A stretch of DNA of 64,000 bases from NCBI GenBank assembly GCA_029975915.1, contig JARKOC010000391.1, positions 50,930 to 114,929 of the forward strand, written 5' to 3'. This DNA comes from Bryobacteraceae bacterium. GTDB lineage: Bacteria > Acidobacteriota > Terriglobia > Bryobacterales > Bryobacteraceae. The notes below the pieces were generated by a model that worked only from the letters and a program-made list of their open reading frames with translations, was not told where the DNA came from and ran no database searches. Positions 42,649-51,441 of the stretch are shown here, piece after piece. Numbering within the stretch: the first letter of the stretch is position 1; each line of letters begins with the position of its first letter. The position numbers and the translations under genes were made by a program.

Positions 42649-45000
42649 ATGCGCGACTACGAGAAGTTGGGTCAGTTCTATCTGGGCAAATTAAGCGGCG
42701 GCGAGCAGAAGCTGCATTATGACGCCAAGGATCTGGTCACCCACGCTGTCTGCGTGGGCATGACCGGCTCGGGCAAGACGGGCCTGTGCGTCTCGCTCAT
42801 CGAGGAGGCCGCGCTCGACGGAATTCCGGCGCTGGTGATCGACCCCAAGGGTGATCTGGCCAATCTCATGCTCGCCTTCCCGCAACTGCGGGCCGAGGAT
42901 TTTCTGCCGTGGGTGAACCCGGACGAAGCGCGCATCAAAGGCATGGAGTTAGCGCAGTTCGCCGAACAGCAGGCCGCGCTGTGGCAAAAGGGTCTGGCAG
43001 GGTCGGATCAGGACGGCCAGCGTATCGCCGACATGCTCGCGGCAGCCGATTTCACCGTCTATACGCCCGGCTCGGACGCCGGCATCCCAGTGTCGATTCT
43101 CGATTCCTTCAAAGCGCCTTCAGCCGAGGAACTGGATGACCGCGAGGCGTTCCGAGACCGCATCTCGACAACCGTTTCGAGCCTGCTCGGGTTGGCGGGG
43201 ATCAACGCCGATCCGGTGCAGAGCCGCGAACACGTCTTCCTGTCCAATCTGTTTGACCAGAAATGGCGCAACGGCGAGGACCTCGACCTGGGCGGGTTGA
43301 TCGCGCTGATTCAGACGCCGCCGTTCTCGAAGGTCGGGGTGATGGACGTCGAATCGTTCTATCCGTCGAAGGAGCGTTTCGGGCTGGCCATGGCTCTCAA
43401 CAACCTGCTGGCATCGCCGGATTTCGCGGCGTGGCTGGATGGCGAGCCGCTGGATATCCAGCGAATGCTCTACACGCCGCAGGGCAAGCCGCGCATCGCG
43501 ATTTTGTCGATCGCGCATCTCAGCGACAGCGAGCGCATGTTCTTCGTTTCGCTGCTGCTGAACCAAACGCTGGGGTGGATGCGGCGGCAGTCGGGGACGT
43601 CGAGCCTGCGCGCCATCCTTTACATGGATGAGATCTTTGGCTACTTCCCGCCGGTGGCGAATCCGCCGTCGAAGCGGCCGCTGCTGACGCTGCTCAAGCA
43701 GGCGCGGGCGTTTGGGCTTGGCGTGGTGCTGGCGACACAAAACCCGGTGGATCTCGATTACAAGGGGCTGGCGAACACGGGCACGTGGTTCATCGGCCGT
43801 TTGCAGACAGAACGCGACAAGCAGCGCGTCTTGGAAGGTCTGGAAGGGGCGTCAGCGGCTGGCGGCGGCAAGTTCGACAAGGCGCAGATGGAACAAACGC
43901 TCGCCGGGCTAGGCAACCGCGTCTTCCTCATGAACAATGTCCACGAGGATGCGCCGGTGCTGTTCCAGACGCGCTGGGCGATGACGTATTTGCGTGGTCC
44001 GATGGGCAAGCCGGAGATTCGCAAGCTGATGGCGGGGCGGAAAGCCGAGTCAGGCGGAGCGGCGGTGGGTACCATGGCAGCGGGTACAGCGAAGTCCGTG
44101 CCGGCTTCGGCGGCAAGCGCCAGGCCGGTGTTGCCGCCGGGGATCACGCAATATTTCCTGCCGCTGGGCGGTAGCGTTTTGCATTATGAGCCGTGCATCG
44201 TGGGTGCGGCACAGGTGCAGTTTGCCGACGCGAAGATGGGGGTTGATGTGGTGAGACAGGTGGCTTACGCGGCGCCGGTGACCGACGCGGCGCTGGCGGT
44301 GGATTGGGCGTCAGCCGAGGAACTGGATCTTCCGGTCGAGGATCTCGAAAAGGAGCCGGCATCAGGCGCAACGTTCGCCGAATTGCCTGCCTCCGCCGCC
44401 AATCCCAAGAACTATGCCGCCTGGCAGAAGGCCTTTGCCACGTGGCTTTACCAGACGCAGGAGATTGAACTCTGGAAATGTCCGGTGACCGGGTTGGTTT
44501 CCAAGCCGGGTGAGAGCGAGGGAGATTTCCGCATCCGGGTCCAGCAGGCCGGACGCGAATTGCGCGACGCCCAGGCTGAGAAGTTGCGGCAGAAGTACGC
44601 GCCGAAGCTGCAAACGCTGAACGATCGTCTGTTCCGGGCGCAGCAGAAGATCGAGGTCGAAAAACAGCAGGCGAGCCAGCAGAAGATGCAGTCGATGCTG
44701 ACGATTGGGACGTCGTTGCTGGGAGCGTTTCTGGGACGCAAGGCGGTAAGCGCGTCGAATGTGGGGCGGATTGGGACGGCGGCGCGTTCGATGAGCAAGA
44801 TCGGCAAGGAATCGGCCGATGTCGGGCGGGCGGAGGATTCGGCCGAACTGATTCAGCAGCAGATCAAAGATTTGGAAGCGCAGTTCCAGGCCGAAGTCGA
44901 CGCACTGCCAGATGGAGGAGCCGGTCCGTTCGAGACCATCTCGGTCAAGGCCAAGAAGACCGGCATCAACGTTCAGTTGACAGCGCTGGCGTGGCGCTGA
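42649..45000 (+). CDS. HerA/FtsK-like ATPase (DUF853, YjgR-type)
   Basis: The 783-aa protein has Walker A GMTGSGKTGLC (residues ~38-48), LVIDPKGDLANLMLAFP, a Walker B-type ILYMDEIFGYFPP, and ATQNPVDLDYKGLANTGTWFIGRLQTERDKQRVLEGL (sensor/arginine-finger region). Together these define the HerA-like DUF853 ATPases such as YjgR. The last third is unassigned and partly coiled (residues ~630-700 rich in Lys/Gln/Glu). A GTSLLGAFLGRKAVSASN hydrophobic patch is also present. Role unknown; relatives are thought to act on DNA. There is no Shine-Dalgarno sequence before the ATG and a -10-like box lies very close, so the mRNA may be leaderless. Confidence 0.88.
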   Translation: MRDYEKLGQFYLGKLSGGEQKLHYDAKDLVTHAVCVGMTGSGKTGLCVSLIEEAALDGIPALVIDPKGDLANLMLAFPQLRAEDFLPWVNPDEARIKGMELAQFAEQQAALWQKGLAGSDQDGQRIADMLAAADFTVYTPGSDAGIPVSILDSFKAPSAEELDDREAFRDRISTTVSSLLGLAGINADPVQSREHVFLSNLFDQKWRNGEDLDLGGLIALIQTPPFSKVGVMDVESFYPSKERFGLAMALNNLLASPDFAAWLDGEPLDIQRMLYTPQGKPRIAILSIAHLSDSERMFFVSLLLNQTLGWMRRQSGTSSLRAILYMDEIFGYFPPVANPPSKRPLLTLLKQARAFGLGVVLATQNPVDLDYKGLANTGTWFIGRLQTERDKQRVLEGLEGASAAGGGKFDKAQMEQTLAGLGNRVFLMNNVHEDAPVLFQTRWAMTYLRGPMGKPEIRKLMAGRKAESGGAAVGTMAAGTAKSVPASAASARPVLPPGITQYFLPLGGSVLHYEPCIVGAAQVQFADAKMGVDVVRQVAYAAPVTDAALAVDWASAEELDLPVEDLEKEPASGATFAELPASAANPKNYAAWQKAFATWLYQTQEIELWKCPVTGLVSKPGESEGDFRIRVQQAGRELRDAQAEKLRQKYAPKLQTLNDRLFRAQQKIEVEKQQASQQKMQSMLTIGTSLLGAFLGRKAVSASNVGRIGTAARSMSKIGKESADVGRAEDSAELIQQQIKDLEAQFQAEVDALPDGGAGPFETISVKAKKTGINVQLTALAWR

Positions 45001-45066
45001 GGCGAGGCTGGATCGGGTGCATCCCATCAAGCCGTACGCCTATGGGATAATCGCCGGAGAGGGGAA

Positions 45067-45633
45067 ATGGAAGACCGAGTCAGAGAGAACCAGATTCAGT
45101 TAGGCGAAGCGCCGGCAGGGATGTATGACCACATCGATGCCGACCTGGCGCAGGAGGCTGAGTCCAGCGGCATATTGCTGACGACCGTCGACTCGGTGAT
45201 CAACTGGGGCCGCAAGAACTCGATCTGGCCGATGACGTTCGGTCTGGCCTGCTGCGCCATTGAGATGATGGCGATGAGCGCTTCCCGGTTCGACATCGCG
45301 CGATTCGGCGCCGAGGTCTTTCGAGGTTCTCCACGCCAAAGCGATCTGATGATCATTGCAGGGCGGATGTCGAACAAGATGGCCCCAGTGGCGCGCAGGC
45401 TGTACCAGCAGATGCCCGAGCCACGGTGGGTGATCTCGATGGGCGCCTGTGCCACTTCGACCGGCGTATTCTCCAACTATGCGCTGATTCCGGTCAACCA
45501 GGTGATCCCGGTGGATGTATACGTGCCGGGGTGTCCTCCCCGGCCAGAACAACTGATTTACGCAATCACGCTGTTGCAGAAAAAGATCCAGGCTCAGCGA
45601 GGAGTTCTGCGGGACGTCCTGAATATTTCCTAA
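45067..45633 (+). CDS. nuoB: NADH-quinone oxidoreductase subunit B (isolated)
   Basis: The 188-aa protein has all four N2-cluster cysteines: Cys62-Cys63 ([10 protein letters not shown]), Cys128 (GACATSTG) and Cys156 (VPGCPPRPE). This subunit couples the last iron-sulfur cluster to quinone at the membrane arm of complex I. The usual nuoA, nuoC and nuoD partners are absent on both sides. It may be a second copy, or the complex may be encoded in dispersed pieces. GGAGAGGGGAA immediately before the ATG is a strong ribosome site. The C-terminus is longer than minimal NuoB ([17 protein letters not shown]). Confidence 0.95.
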   Translation: MEDRVRENQIQLGEAPAGMYDHIDADLAQEAESSGILLTTVDSVINWGRKNSIWPMTFGLACCAIEMMAMSASRFDIARFGAEVFRGSPRQSDLMIIAGRMSNKMAPVARRLYQQMPEPRWVISMGACATSTGVFSNYALIPVNQVIPVDVYVPGCPPRPEQLIYAITLLQKKIQAQRGVLRDVLNIS

Positions 45634-45668
45634 AAGCCACGCTTTTTACTCATCATTGACGAGGTCAC

Positions 45669-45676
45669 GCCGATAA
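45669..45676 (+). promoter_or_regulatory. sigma-28 (FliA)-type -10 box upstream of flaG
   Basis: The octamer GCCGATAA is an exact match to the flagellar sigma-28 -10 consensus and lies 45 bp before the flaG start. The expected -35 position (about 11-15 bp upstream) matches poorly (4 of 8), so the assignment rests on the -10 and on both downstream genes being flagellar. Confidence 0.55.
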
Positions 45677-45720
45677 GGGCAGTGAGCGGGCCGTCCGGCT
45701 TGTCTCATGGGAGGTGAGTC

Positions 45721-46005
45721 GTGGAAATCGGAAAGGTTGATCAATCCGTGGGGATTGCCGCCGTTTTACCAGCCGCCCCACCCGTCTCGCCGGAGCAACG
45801 GGCAGAGCAGCAGCGCATGGTGCAGGCGGTCAAGGCAATCAACGAAGCAGAGCTTTTTGGAGACACAAGCGAGCTGACATTCAGCTACGACCGGCCGTCT
45901 CGAAAGATGGTACTGAAACTTGTGGACCGCGAGACCAAGGAAGTGATCAGGCAGATTCCTCCTGAGTACTTGTTGCGGCTGGCAGAAGAGATAGCGACGC
46001 GCTAA
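45721..46005 (+). CDS. flaG: FlaG-family flagellar protein
   Basis: The 94-aa protein starts at GTG with GGGAGG 6 nt upstream. The N-terminal part is Pro/Ala-rich. The C-terminal half is the FlaG domain: ELTFSYDRPSRKMVLKLVDRETKEVIRQIPPEYLLRLAEEI, with the signature VIRQIPPE. FlaG proteins affect filament length or act in late flagellar assembly. It is 48 bp before fliS. Both are probably transcribed from the sigma-28-like box. Confidence 0.92.
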   Translation: MEIGKVDQSVGIAAVLPAAPPVSPEQRAEQQRMVQAVKAINEAELFGDTSELTFSYDRPSRKMVLKLVDRETKEVIRQIPPEYLLRLAEEIATR

Positions 46006-46053
46006 ACCTGCAACCACCACCATTCGCGCCGTAATTGCATTCGGAACCGAGAA

Positions 46054-46485
46054 ATGTACACAGCCAATCCCTATCTCCAGTCGTTGGATGAAGAAGTTCT
46101 GTCGGCCAGCCCTTGCCGCCTCGTGCTGCTTCTGTTGCGCGGAGCAAGGCAGGCCACCGAGCAGGCGCGACAGGCGGTGAGAACCGGAGAGGTCCGGGAA
46201 CGCGCTCTGGCGATCAGCCGGGCCGTGGAGAGGCTGGGTGAGCTTTGCCGCAACCTAGATTATGACCGAGGCGGCGATATCGCCCGGCAACTCGCCGCAC
46301 TCTATGATTACATGGTCAATCGCCTAAACGAAGCCAACATGCGCCAGTCAGAGGCTCCGCTGGCTGAAGTCTCCGCACTCCTCGTCCCTCTTATTGAGGC
46401 GTGGAGTGAGTTGGAAGAGAGTGTCCCGCCGGCCGGGACATTGGCCGAATCAAGCGACGGGTGTGCGATGGACCTTTGTGCTTGA
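46054..46485 (+). CDS. fliS: flagellin export chaperone FliS
   Basis: The 143-aa helical protein begins MYTANPYLQSLDEEVLSASPCRLVLLLLRGA, the standard FliS N-terminus (YxxxxVxTASPxxLixmLydGA). It has a second conserved LCRNLDYDRGGDIARQLAALYDYMVNRLNEAN (family: L...L....GGeiA.nL..LY.Ym...L..AN). It binds the flagellin C-terminus and prevents early polymerisation in the cytoplasm. No flagellin or fliD gene lies in the window, so the pair is detached from the main flagellar cluster. The ribosome site is weak. Confidence 0.93.
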   Translation: MYTANPYLQSLDEEVLSASPCRLVLLLLRGARQATEQARQAVRTGEVRERALAISRAVERLGELCRNLDYDRGGDIARQLAALYDYMVNRLNEANMRQSEAPLAEVSALLVPLIEAWSELEESVPPAGTLAESSDGCAMDLCA

Positions 46486-46754
46486 GCAGCCTCCCGGCAA
46501 AGGTGGGTGGGAAGTGCAGGGAGGTGGAGTCACCGGCAAGTCCTTGGTCTGCCTGATGATCATTTTGGGTTCCATGCTCATCGGAAACAAGGCGCGTAGT
46601 AGGGTTTCCGCGCTACTCCAGGGCGGGCGCGGGGAGAATCATCCAGCAGGCCGGGCTTCTCTTTGACCAGAAGTGTGATGTAGCGGTTCTCCGATCCGGC
46701 AGTCGCGGTCCTGTTCCAATCAAATAGACTCGGAATAGAGGATTCACAGATCAA

Positions 46755-47612
46755 ATGCGTCTTGCCACCTACCTTTCGCCCGGCCAGATCGCCATGGCCG
46801 GAGTCATCCGCGAAGAGCGGGTGTATGGCCTGCAACCGGCTGGCTTCAACTCAATGATCGACGTGCTTCAGGGCGGTTGGGGCGCGCGGTCGGTGATTGA
46901 CGCCTATCTCCAGACTCTGCCCGCCCAGGCCGGCGTGCCGCTCGACCAAGTCACTCTGCTGGCCCCGATACCGCGCCCGCCCAAAGTGATCTGTGTCGGA
47001 CTGAACTATCGCGACCACGCCGCCGAGGCGAAGCTCGAAGTCCCGAAGACCCCGACCATCTTCAGTAAGTTTTCAAACGCTGTCACCGGGCCGGATTCGC
47101 CGATCATCTTGCCCAAAAACTCCGCTAAGCCCGACTACGAAGCTGAACTCGCTGTCGTCATCGGCAAGGGTGGACGCCACGTGCCGGAGCAATTCTGGTA
47201 CCGCCATGTGTACGGCTACATGTGCCTGAACGACGTCAGCGCGCGCGACTTCCAGATGGCTACTTCGCAATGGTTGATGGGCAAGACCTTCGACACTTTC
47301 GCGCCGACCGGACCCTGGATCACAACCGCCGACGAGATCCCCGATCCCCATGCTTTGCCAATTAGCCTGGAGATCAACGGCGAGGTGATGCAAAACTCGA
47401 ATACATCCGAGATGATCTTCAAAATACCCGAGATCATTGCGTTTCTGTCAAGCGTATTCACGCTGGAGGCGGGTGACGTCATTACCACCGGCACTCCGGC
47501 CGGCGTCGGTTTCGGCAAGAAACCGCCGCGGTGGCTCAGGCCCGGCGACGATGTCGTGGTCAAGATCGGCGGTTTGGGCGAGTTGCGCAATCCAGTTGTC
47601 GCGGAGCAGTAA
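46755..47612 (+). CDS. fumarylacetoacetate hydrolase-family protein
   Basis: The 285-aa protein has the FAH catalytic domain from about residue 70: KVICVGLNYRDHAAEAKLEVPKTPTIFSKF. The metal-ligand block DYEAELAVVIGKGGRHV and the following YMCLNDVSARDFQ with GKTFDTFAPTGPWI are family hallmarks. TGTPAGVGFGKKPPRWLRPGD is also present. Members cleave C-C bonds or act as acylpyruvases, decarboxylases or dehydratases on 2-oxo or 3-oxo acids; the substrate cannot be assigned. It is followed after 6 bp by an aminotransferase gene, so the two are likely co-transcribed. Confidence 0.92.
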   Translation: MRLATYLSPGQIAMAGVIREERVYGLQPAGFNSMIDVLQGGWGARSVIDAYLQTLPAQAGVPLDQVTLLAPIPRPPKVICVGLNYRDHAAEAKLEVPKTPTIFSKFSNAVTGPDSPIILPKNSAKPDYEAELAVVIGKGGRHVPEQFWYRHVYGYMCLNDVSARDFQMATSQWLMGKTFDTFAPTGPWITTADEIPDPHALPISLEINGEVMQNSNTSEMIFKIPEIIAFLSSVFTLEAGDVITTGTPAGVGFGKKPPRWLRPGDDVVVKIGGLGELRNPVVAEQ

Positions 47613-47618
47613 ACCGGG

Positions 47619-48776
47619 ATGTTCTCACGGCGCACTCCCGCCAGCTACACACTAAATCCGCTCACCCGCGCTGTCGCAGAGCGGCGCGAGGCGGGATTGC
47701 CGCTGATTGATCTGACCGTCTCCAACCCCACACGCGCAGGGATCGATTATCCGTCCGGCGAATTATTGGCCGCCTTGCACGACCCACGTTCGCTTACATA
47801 TGAACCAGCCGCCCTCGGGCACGAAGAGGCGCGCCGTGCTGTGGCCGCCTGGCATGGCGGGCTTAATCCCGATCGATTGGTCCTCGCCGGCAGCACCAGC
47901 GAAGCCTATGGGTGGCTCTTCAAGCTGCTATGTGATCCCGGTGAGTCGGTCTTGGCGCCCCGGCCGTCATATCCATTGTTCGACTGTTTGGCTGCACTGG
48001 ATTCAGTTCGATTGGAGCACTACACGCTCGTCGAGGCGGAAGGTTGGAGCATCGACTTTGACAGATTGGAGCGGACGGCAAGTCCAAGCGTCCGGGCGAT
48101 CATCTTGGTAAATCCGAACAATCCGACTGGCAGCTACATTCATGAAGAGGATTGGGCCAGACTGCTGGCGCTGGCTGCGCGGCGCGAGTGGGCGATCATC
48201 TCGGATGAGGTCTTTTTCGATTACCAATGGCGGCCTGCGGCGCGCCGGTCCGGCATCCAGGCCCAATCAGAGGCGCTGGTTTTCACGCTTTCAGGCCTTT
48301 CAAAATCGATCGGTCTTCCCCAGATGAAACTCGGCTGGATTTACGCGGCAGGGCCAGATGTTTTGCTCATGGAGGCTTTCGAGCGGCTAGAGTGGATCGC
48401 GGACGCCTATCTGCCAGTCAGTGCGCCGGTGCAACACGCGGCTTCATGCTGGCTGGAGACTGGCCGGACGATCCAGGAATCGATCAGTCAAAGGTGCCTC
48501 GCCAGCATGGACGCGCTCCGGCAGGCCGCAGCACTCCACCCGGAACTGAGGCTGCACGAGCCCGAAGCTGGGTGGGCGGCCGTGATCGAGGCGCCACGCC
48601 TGTTGACCGATGAACAGTGGGCCATCGAACTGGTAAACGCAGGATTCCTGGTTCAGCCCGGGTATTTTTACGATTTTGAGAGAGATGGACGGCTTGTCGT
48701 GAGCCTTCTGGCAAACCCAGAAGACCTGATGGGGGCTCTGGGGGCATTGGGCGGGATTATCCGGCGGATCAGCTAA
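47619..48776 (+). CDS. class I/II PLP-dependent aminotransferase
   Basis: The 385-aa fold type I protein has LTVSNPTRAGIDYP (substrate-binding start), RPSYPLFD, VNPNNPTGSYI and IISDEVFFDY. The PLP lysine is in LSGLSKSIGLPQMKLGW. The layout is that of alanine/aspartate-type aminotransferases. The immediate upstream FAH-family gene suggests a joint role in an amino-acid or 2-oxo-acid pathway, but the substrate is not readable from motifs. Confidence 0.92.
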   Translation: MFSRRTPASYTLNPLTRAVAERREAGLPLIDLTVSNPTRAGIDYPSGELLAALHDPRSLTYEPAALGHEEARRAVAAWHGGLNPDRLVLAGSTSEAYGWLFKLLCDPGESVLAPRPSYPLFDCLAALDSVRLEHYTLVEAEGWSIDFDRLERTASPSVRAIILVNPNNPTGSYIHEEDWARLLALAARREWAIISDEVFFDYQWRPAARRSGIQAQSEALVFTLSGLSKSIGLPQMKLGWIYAAGPDVLLMEAFERLEWIADAYLPVSAPVQHAASCWLETGRTIQESISQRCLASMDALRQAAALHPELRLHEPEAGWAAVIEAPRLLTDEQWAIELVNAGFLVQPGYFYDFERDGRLVVSLLANPEDLMGALGALGGIIRRIS

Positions 48777-48925
48777 TCGACTGGTTCTGTTTAACCGCGA
48801 TCCACCGATGCGGACGCTCCACCGTCAGCCCAATTCGCGCCTTTCGGTCTGGCTCTAATCAGCAAAATGGACCTGTTTGACTGGTTTCATCGCCGCAAGC
48901 TAAACTTCGTTGTAGAGGATAATGA

Positions 48926-49615
48926 ATGCCCGTCACTGAAACTAGCCCCGCTCCAGGCCAGACTGCCGCCGCCAGCGTAGTTCTCCTGGTTGGCCCTCCC
49001 GGTTGCGGGAAGGGTACCCAGGCTGAAAGGCTTGCCGCCCACCTCGGCGTGCCGTCGATCTCGACCGGCGAAATGATCCGCGCCGAAATCAAAGCTGGAA
49101 CTGAACTGGGCAAGGTTGCCGCTGGTGTCACGATTACCGGCGGGCTCCTGAGCGACGAACTTGTGAACCAGATCGTAGCCTCGCGGCTGAGTCAAGCCGA
49201 TTGCGTCCACGGATGCCTGCTGGATGGGTATCCGCGCACGGTCGACCAGGCAAAGTTCCTGGCGGAGCTCTTGGAAAGCAAGGGGTGGAGCCAGCCCGTG
49301 GTCCTCCATATCGATGTGCCGTCCGATTTACTGGTTGCCCGGACTTGCAACCGCCGTTACTGTCCGCAGTGCTCGGCGATTTACAACCTGGCCAGCCAGC
49401 CACCTAAGGTGGCGGGCAAGTGCGACACCTGCGGCATCGATTTGCAGCAGCGAGCCGACGACTGTGAAGATACGGTCCGCAACCGCCTGGTAGCATACGA
49501 GAAGAGCACGGCTCCGTTGATCGGACATTATTCTGGCGGCAACTATACTCGCATCGACGGCACGGGCAGCCCAGAGGCGGTCTTTTCCGCCATCAAGTCC
49601 GCGCTCAAGGGATAG
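48926..49615 (+). CDS. adk: adenylate kinase, zinc-binding LID type
   Basis: The 229-aa protein has the P-loop GPPGCGKGTQAE (residues 23-34), STGEMIR, and LLDGYPRTVDQAKF. Its long LID domain has four cysteines (146, 149, 166 and 169) that bind Zn. It interconverts ATP + AMP and 2 ADP. The N-terminus has an extra ~15 residues before the first strand. GAGG 8 nt before the ATG supports the start. Adk is often beside secY in ribosomal operons; here it is alone, so it may be a second copy or a relocated gene. Confidence 0.95.
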   Translation: MPVTETSPAPGQTAAASVVLLVGPPGCGKGTQAERLAAHLGVPSISTGEMIRAEIKAGTELGKVAAGVTITGGLLSDELVNQIVASRLSQADCVHGCLLDGYPRTVDQAKFLAELLESKGWSQPVVLHIDVPSDLLVARTCNRRYCPQCSAIYNLASQPPKVAGKCDTCGIDLQQRADDCEDTVRNRLVAYEKSTAPLIGHYSGGNYTRIDGTGSPEAVFSAIKSALKG

Positions 49616-49669
49616 CCGCCCAACGCTTCCGCTGGTACTGACGGGTGGCTGCCCGGTACCATGGATTGC

Positions 49670-50719
49670 ATGAAACTTCTGGCTGCGGCTCTGCTGTTCA
49701 GTGCGCCTCTGCTCGCCCAGTTCAAAATTGAACGTTTATTCGGGCCTGAGACGCCTACCGGACCCTATAAGCACCCCTCTTGTATCGAGGCTCTCGACAA
49801 CGGCGACCTTGTTCTGGTCTACTACGGCGGCGAAGGGGAATATGCTGGCGGTACGGCGTTGTTCATGTCGCGCAAGCGGGCTGGCGAAGTGAAATGGTCC
49901 CAGCCGGTTCAGATCGCCCGGGACCCATTCTATGCGCTGGGCAACGGGGTCATTTGGCAGGCGCCCGACAAAACCGTTTGGCTATTCTATGTTGTCCGTT
50001 TCGGCGATTTTTGGTCCACATCCCGCATCGCGGCCCGGGTTTCTCATGATTGGGGCGTGACTTGGTCCGATCCATCCCTACTGCGTTTAGACGAGGGGTG
50101 GATGGTCCGTGGAAAGCCCATCGTGCTTGCGTCGGGCAAGTATATTTTGCCGATCTATCACGAGACGGGTTCGGATCGCGAAATTGTCCCCGCCGACACC
50201 ACCTCGCTATTCCTGATCTACGACCCGGCGGCGAAGAAATGGGCCCCATCGGGACGTATCCGGTCGCGGCTTGGTAACTTGCAGCCTTCGCCCGTAGAGA
50301 TCTCGCCCGGAAAGTTGCTGGCGTTCTGCCGCCGTGGCGGAGGTTACAGCGGGCAGAAGGACGGATGGCTGGTGCGCGCGGAATCCGCCGACGGCGGGAT
50401 GTCCTGGACCGAAGGGCGGGACAGCGAATTTCCTAATCCAAACTCCGCAGTCGAACTGCTTCGACTCAACAGCGGCAATCTGCTGCTGATCTATAACGAC
50501 AGCTTTTCCGATCGTACCCCGCTTACAGCCGCGCTCAGTTCCGACGGCGGGCGGACCTGGCCGCACAAGCGAAACCTTGTAACCGGTAAGGATTCTTTTG
50601 CGTATCCGAGCGCGGTTCAAACCAAGGATGGACGGATTCACCTGTTATTCACCAGCAACGGGCGGAAGAACGTCACTTACATGAGTTTCACCGAAGCCGA
50701 GATTCCCACGGTCCGGTGA
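49670..50719 (+). CDS. secreted sialidase-like (BNR/Asp-box) protein
   Basis: The start is set at MKLLAAALLFSAPLLAQ, a signal peptide; an ATG 9 bp upstream is less favourable. The 349-aa protein has Asp-boxes SHDWGVTW, SADGGMSW and SSDGGRTW at regular spacing. It also has RGKPIVLASGKYILPIYHE and LQPSPVEISPGKLLAFCRRGG, typical of the exo-alpha-sialidase-like superfamily in Acidobacteria/Planctomycetes. Probable six-bladed propeller. The substrate is unknown and may not be sialic acid. Confidence 0.82.
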   Translation: MKLLAAALLFSAPLLAQFKIERLFGPETPTGPYKHPSCIEALDNGDLVLVYYGGEGEYAGGTALFMSRKRAGEVKWSQPVQIARDPFYALGNGVIWQAPDKTVWLFYVVRFGDFWSTSRIAARVSHDWGVTWSDPSLLRLDEGWMVRGKPIVLASGKYILPIYHETGSDREIVPADTTSLFLIYDPAAKKWAPSGRIRSRLGNLQPSPVEISPGKLLAFCRRGGGYSGQKDGWLVRAESADGGMSWTEGRDSEFPNPNSAVELLRLNSGNLLLIYNDSFSDRTPLTAALSSDGGRTWPHKRNLVTGKDSFAYPSAVQTKDGRIHLLFTSNGRKNVTYMSFTEAEIPTVR

Positions 50720-50976
50720 CGTGGTTCAGGGTGGGGTCCAGCGCTTTACTTCTACCGGCAACCAGCGCACGCACGGCTGCCCTCCTCGCCACACAATCGA
50801 CCTTCGGGGTAGATTCCGGCTTCCTTGACCCGCCACAGCAGGCAAATGCACTGTCCAAGCCCGCGCAAGAGGCGGGAATTATGCCGTCCCAAACTCGCTT
50901 CGACCGTGGACCCGGCCAGAGGGAAGTTGGGCCGTGGGAGCAGATGCCCTGCTCGAAAAAGCCGTGAATACCAATG

Positions 50977-51441
50977 TCACCCCGCGCCCAGACAGCGAAG
51001 CGACTCCGGCAGAACCACTCGGTCTTGTGCTCCGACTGAGAACTCGACGCCCCAACTCCAGACATCTTCCCCCTTGGCGTGGCGGATCATGACCCGGCAG
51101 ACCCAGACTTTGGCTCCGGATGGCAACGCCTCTTCCTCCGATGAGGTAGTGATGAGATTTCGTGCGTCCGGGTCGTTCAATTCGGCGAGGAACGACGAAA
51201 CGAATTGCCCGATGGTCGTGTCGGAGGGGTCGGATCCGACGCCGGCACAGGTGTCGCTCACTGTCAACGGCATTTGTGAAAAGGCGAGCAGTGCGGAGAC
51301 GATCTCCTTGGGCTCTGGCGGCAACCGCCTCATCTTATAGGCGGCTGTTGGGGTGGCGGCTTCAGGATTGGTGGGGCCAGAACATGAGAGCAACGTAGTT
51401 GCCACAGCGGACAGCGCCAGGACGGAAGCAATGCGGGTCAT
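50977..51441 (-). CDS. lipoprotein of unknown function (possible immunity partner)
   Basis: The 154-aa protein has a signal peptide with lipobox LLSC (residues 17-20). The mature part is soluble with CAGVGSDPSDTTIGQFVSSFLAELNDPDARNLI and several Cys (CAG, VCRV, LRCLG). It overlaps the end of the upstream amidase-like gene by 4 bp, so its translation is probably coupled. No family is recognised. An export signal on the second gene of such a pair is what periplasmic immunity proteins show, but this is inference. Confidence 0.7.
   Translation of the reverse strand: MTRIASVLALSAVATTLLSCSGPTNPEAATPTAAYKMRRLPPEPKEIVSALLAFSQMPLTVSDTCAGVGSDPSDTTIGQFVSSFLAELNDPDARNLITTSSEEEALPSGAKVWVCRVMIRHAKGEDVWSWGVEFSVGAQDRVVLPESLRCLGAG

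Noticed and set aside
42063..42650. 195-codon minus-strand gene
   Set aside because: No ribosome site, no motif and uneven composition; kept only as a possible decayed gene.
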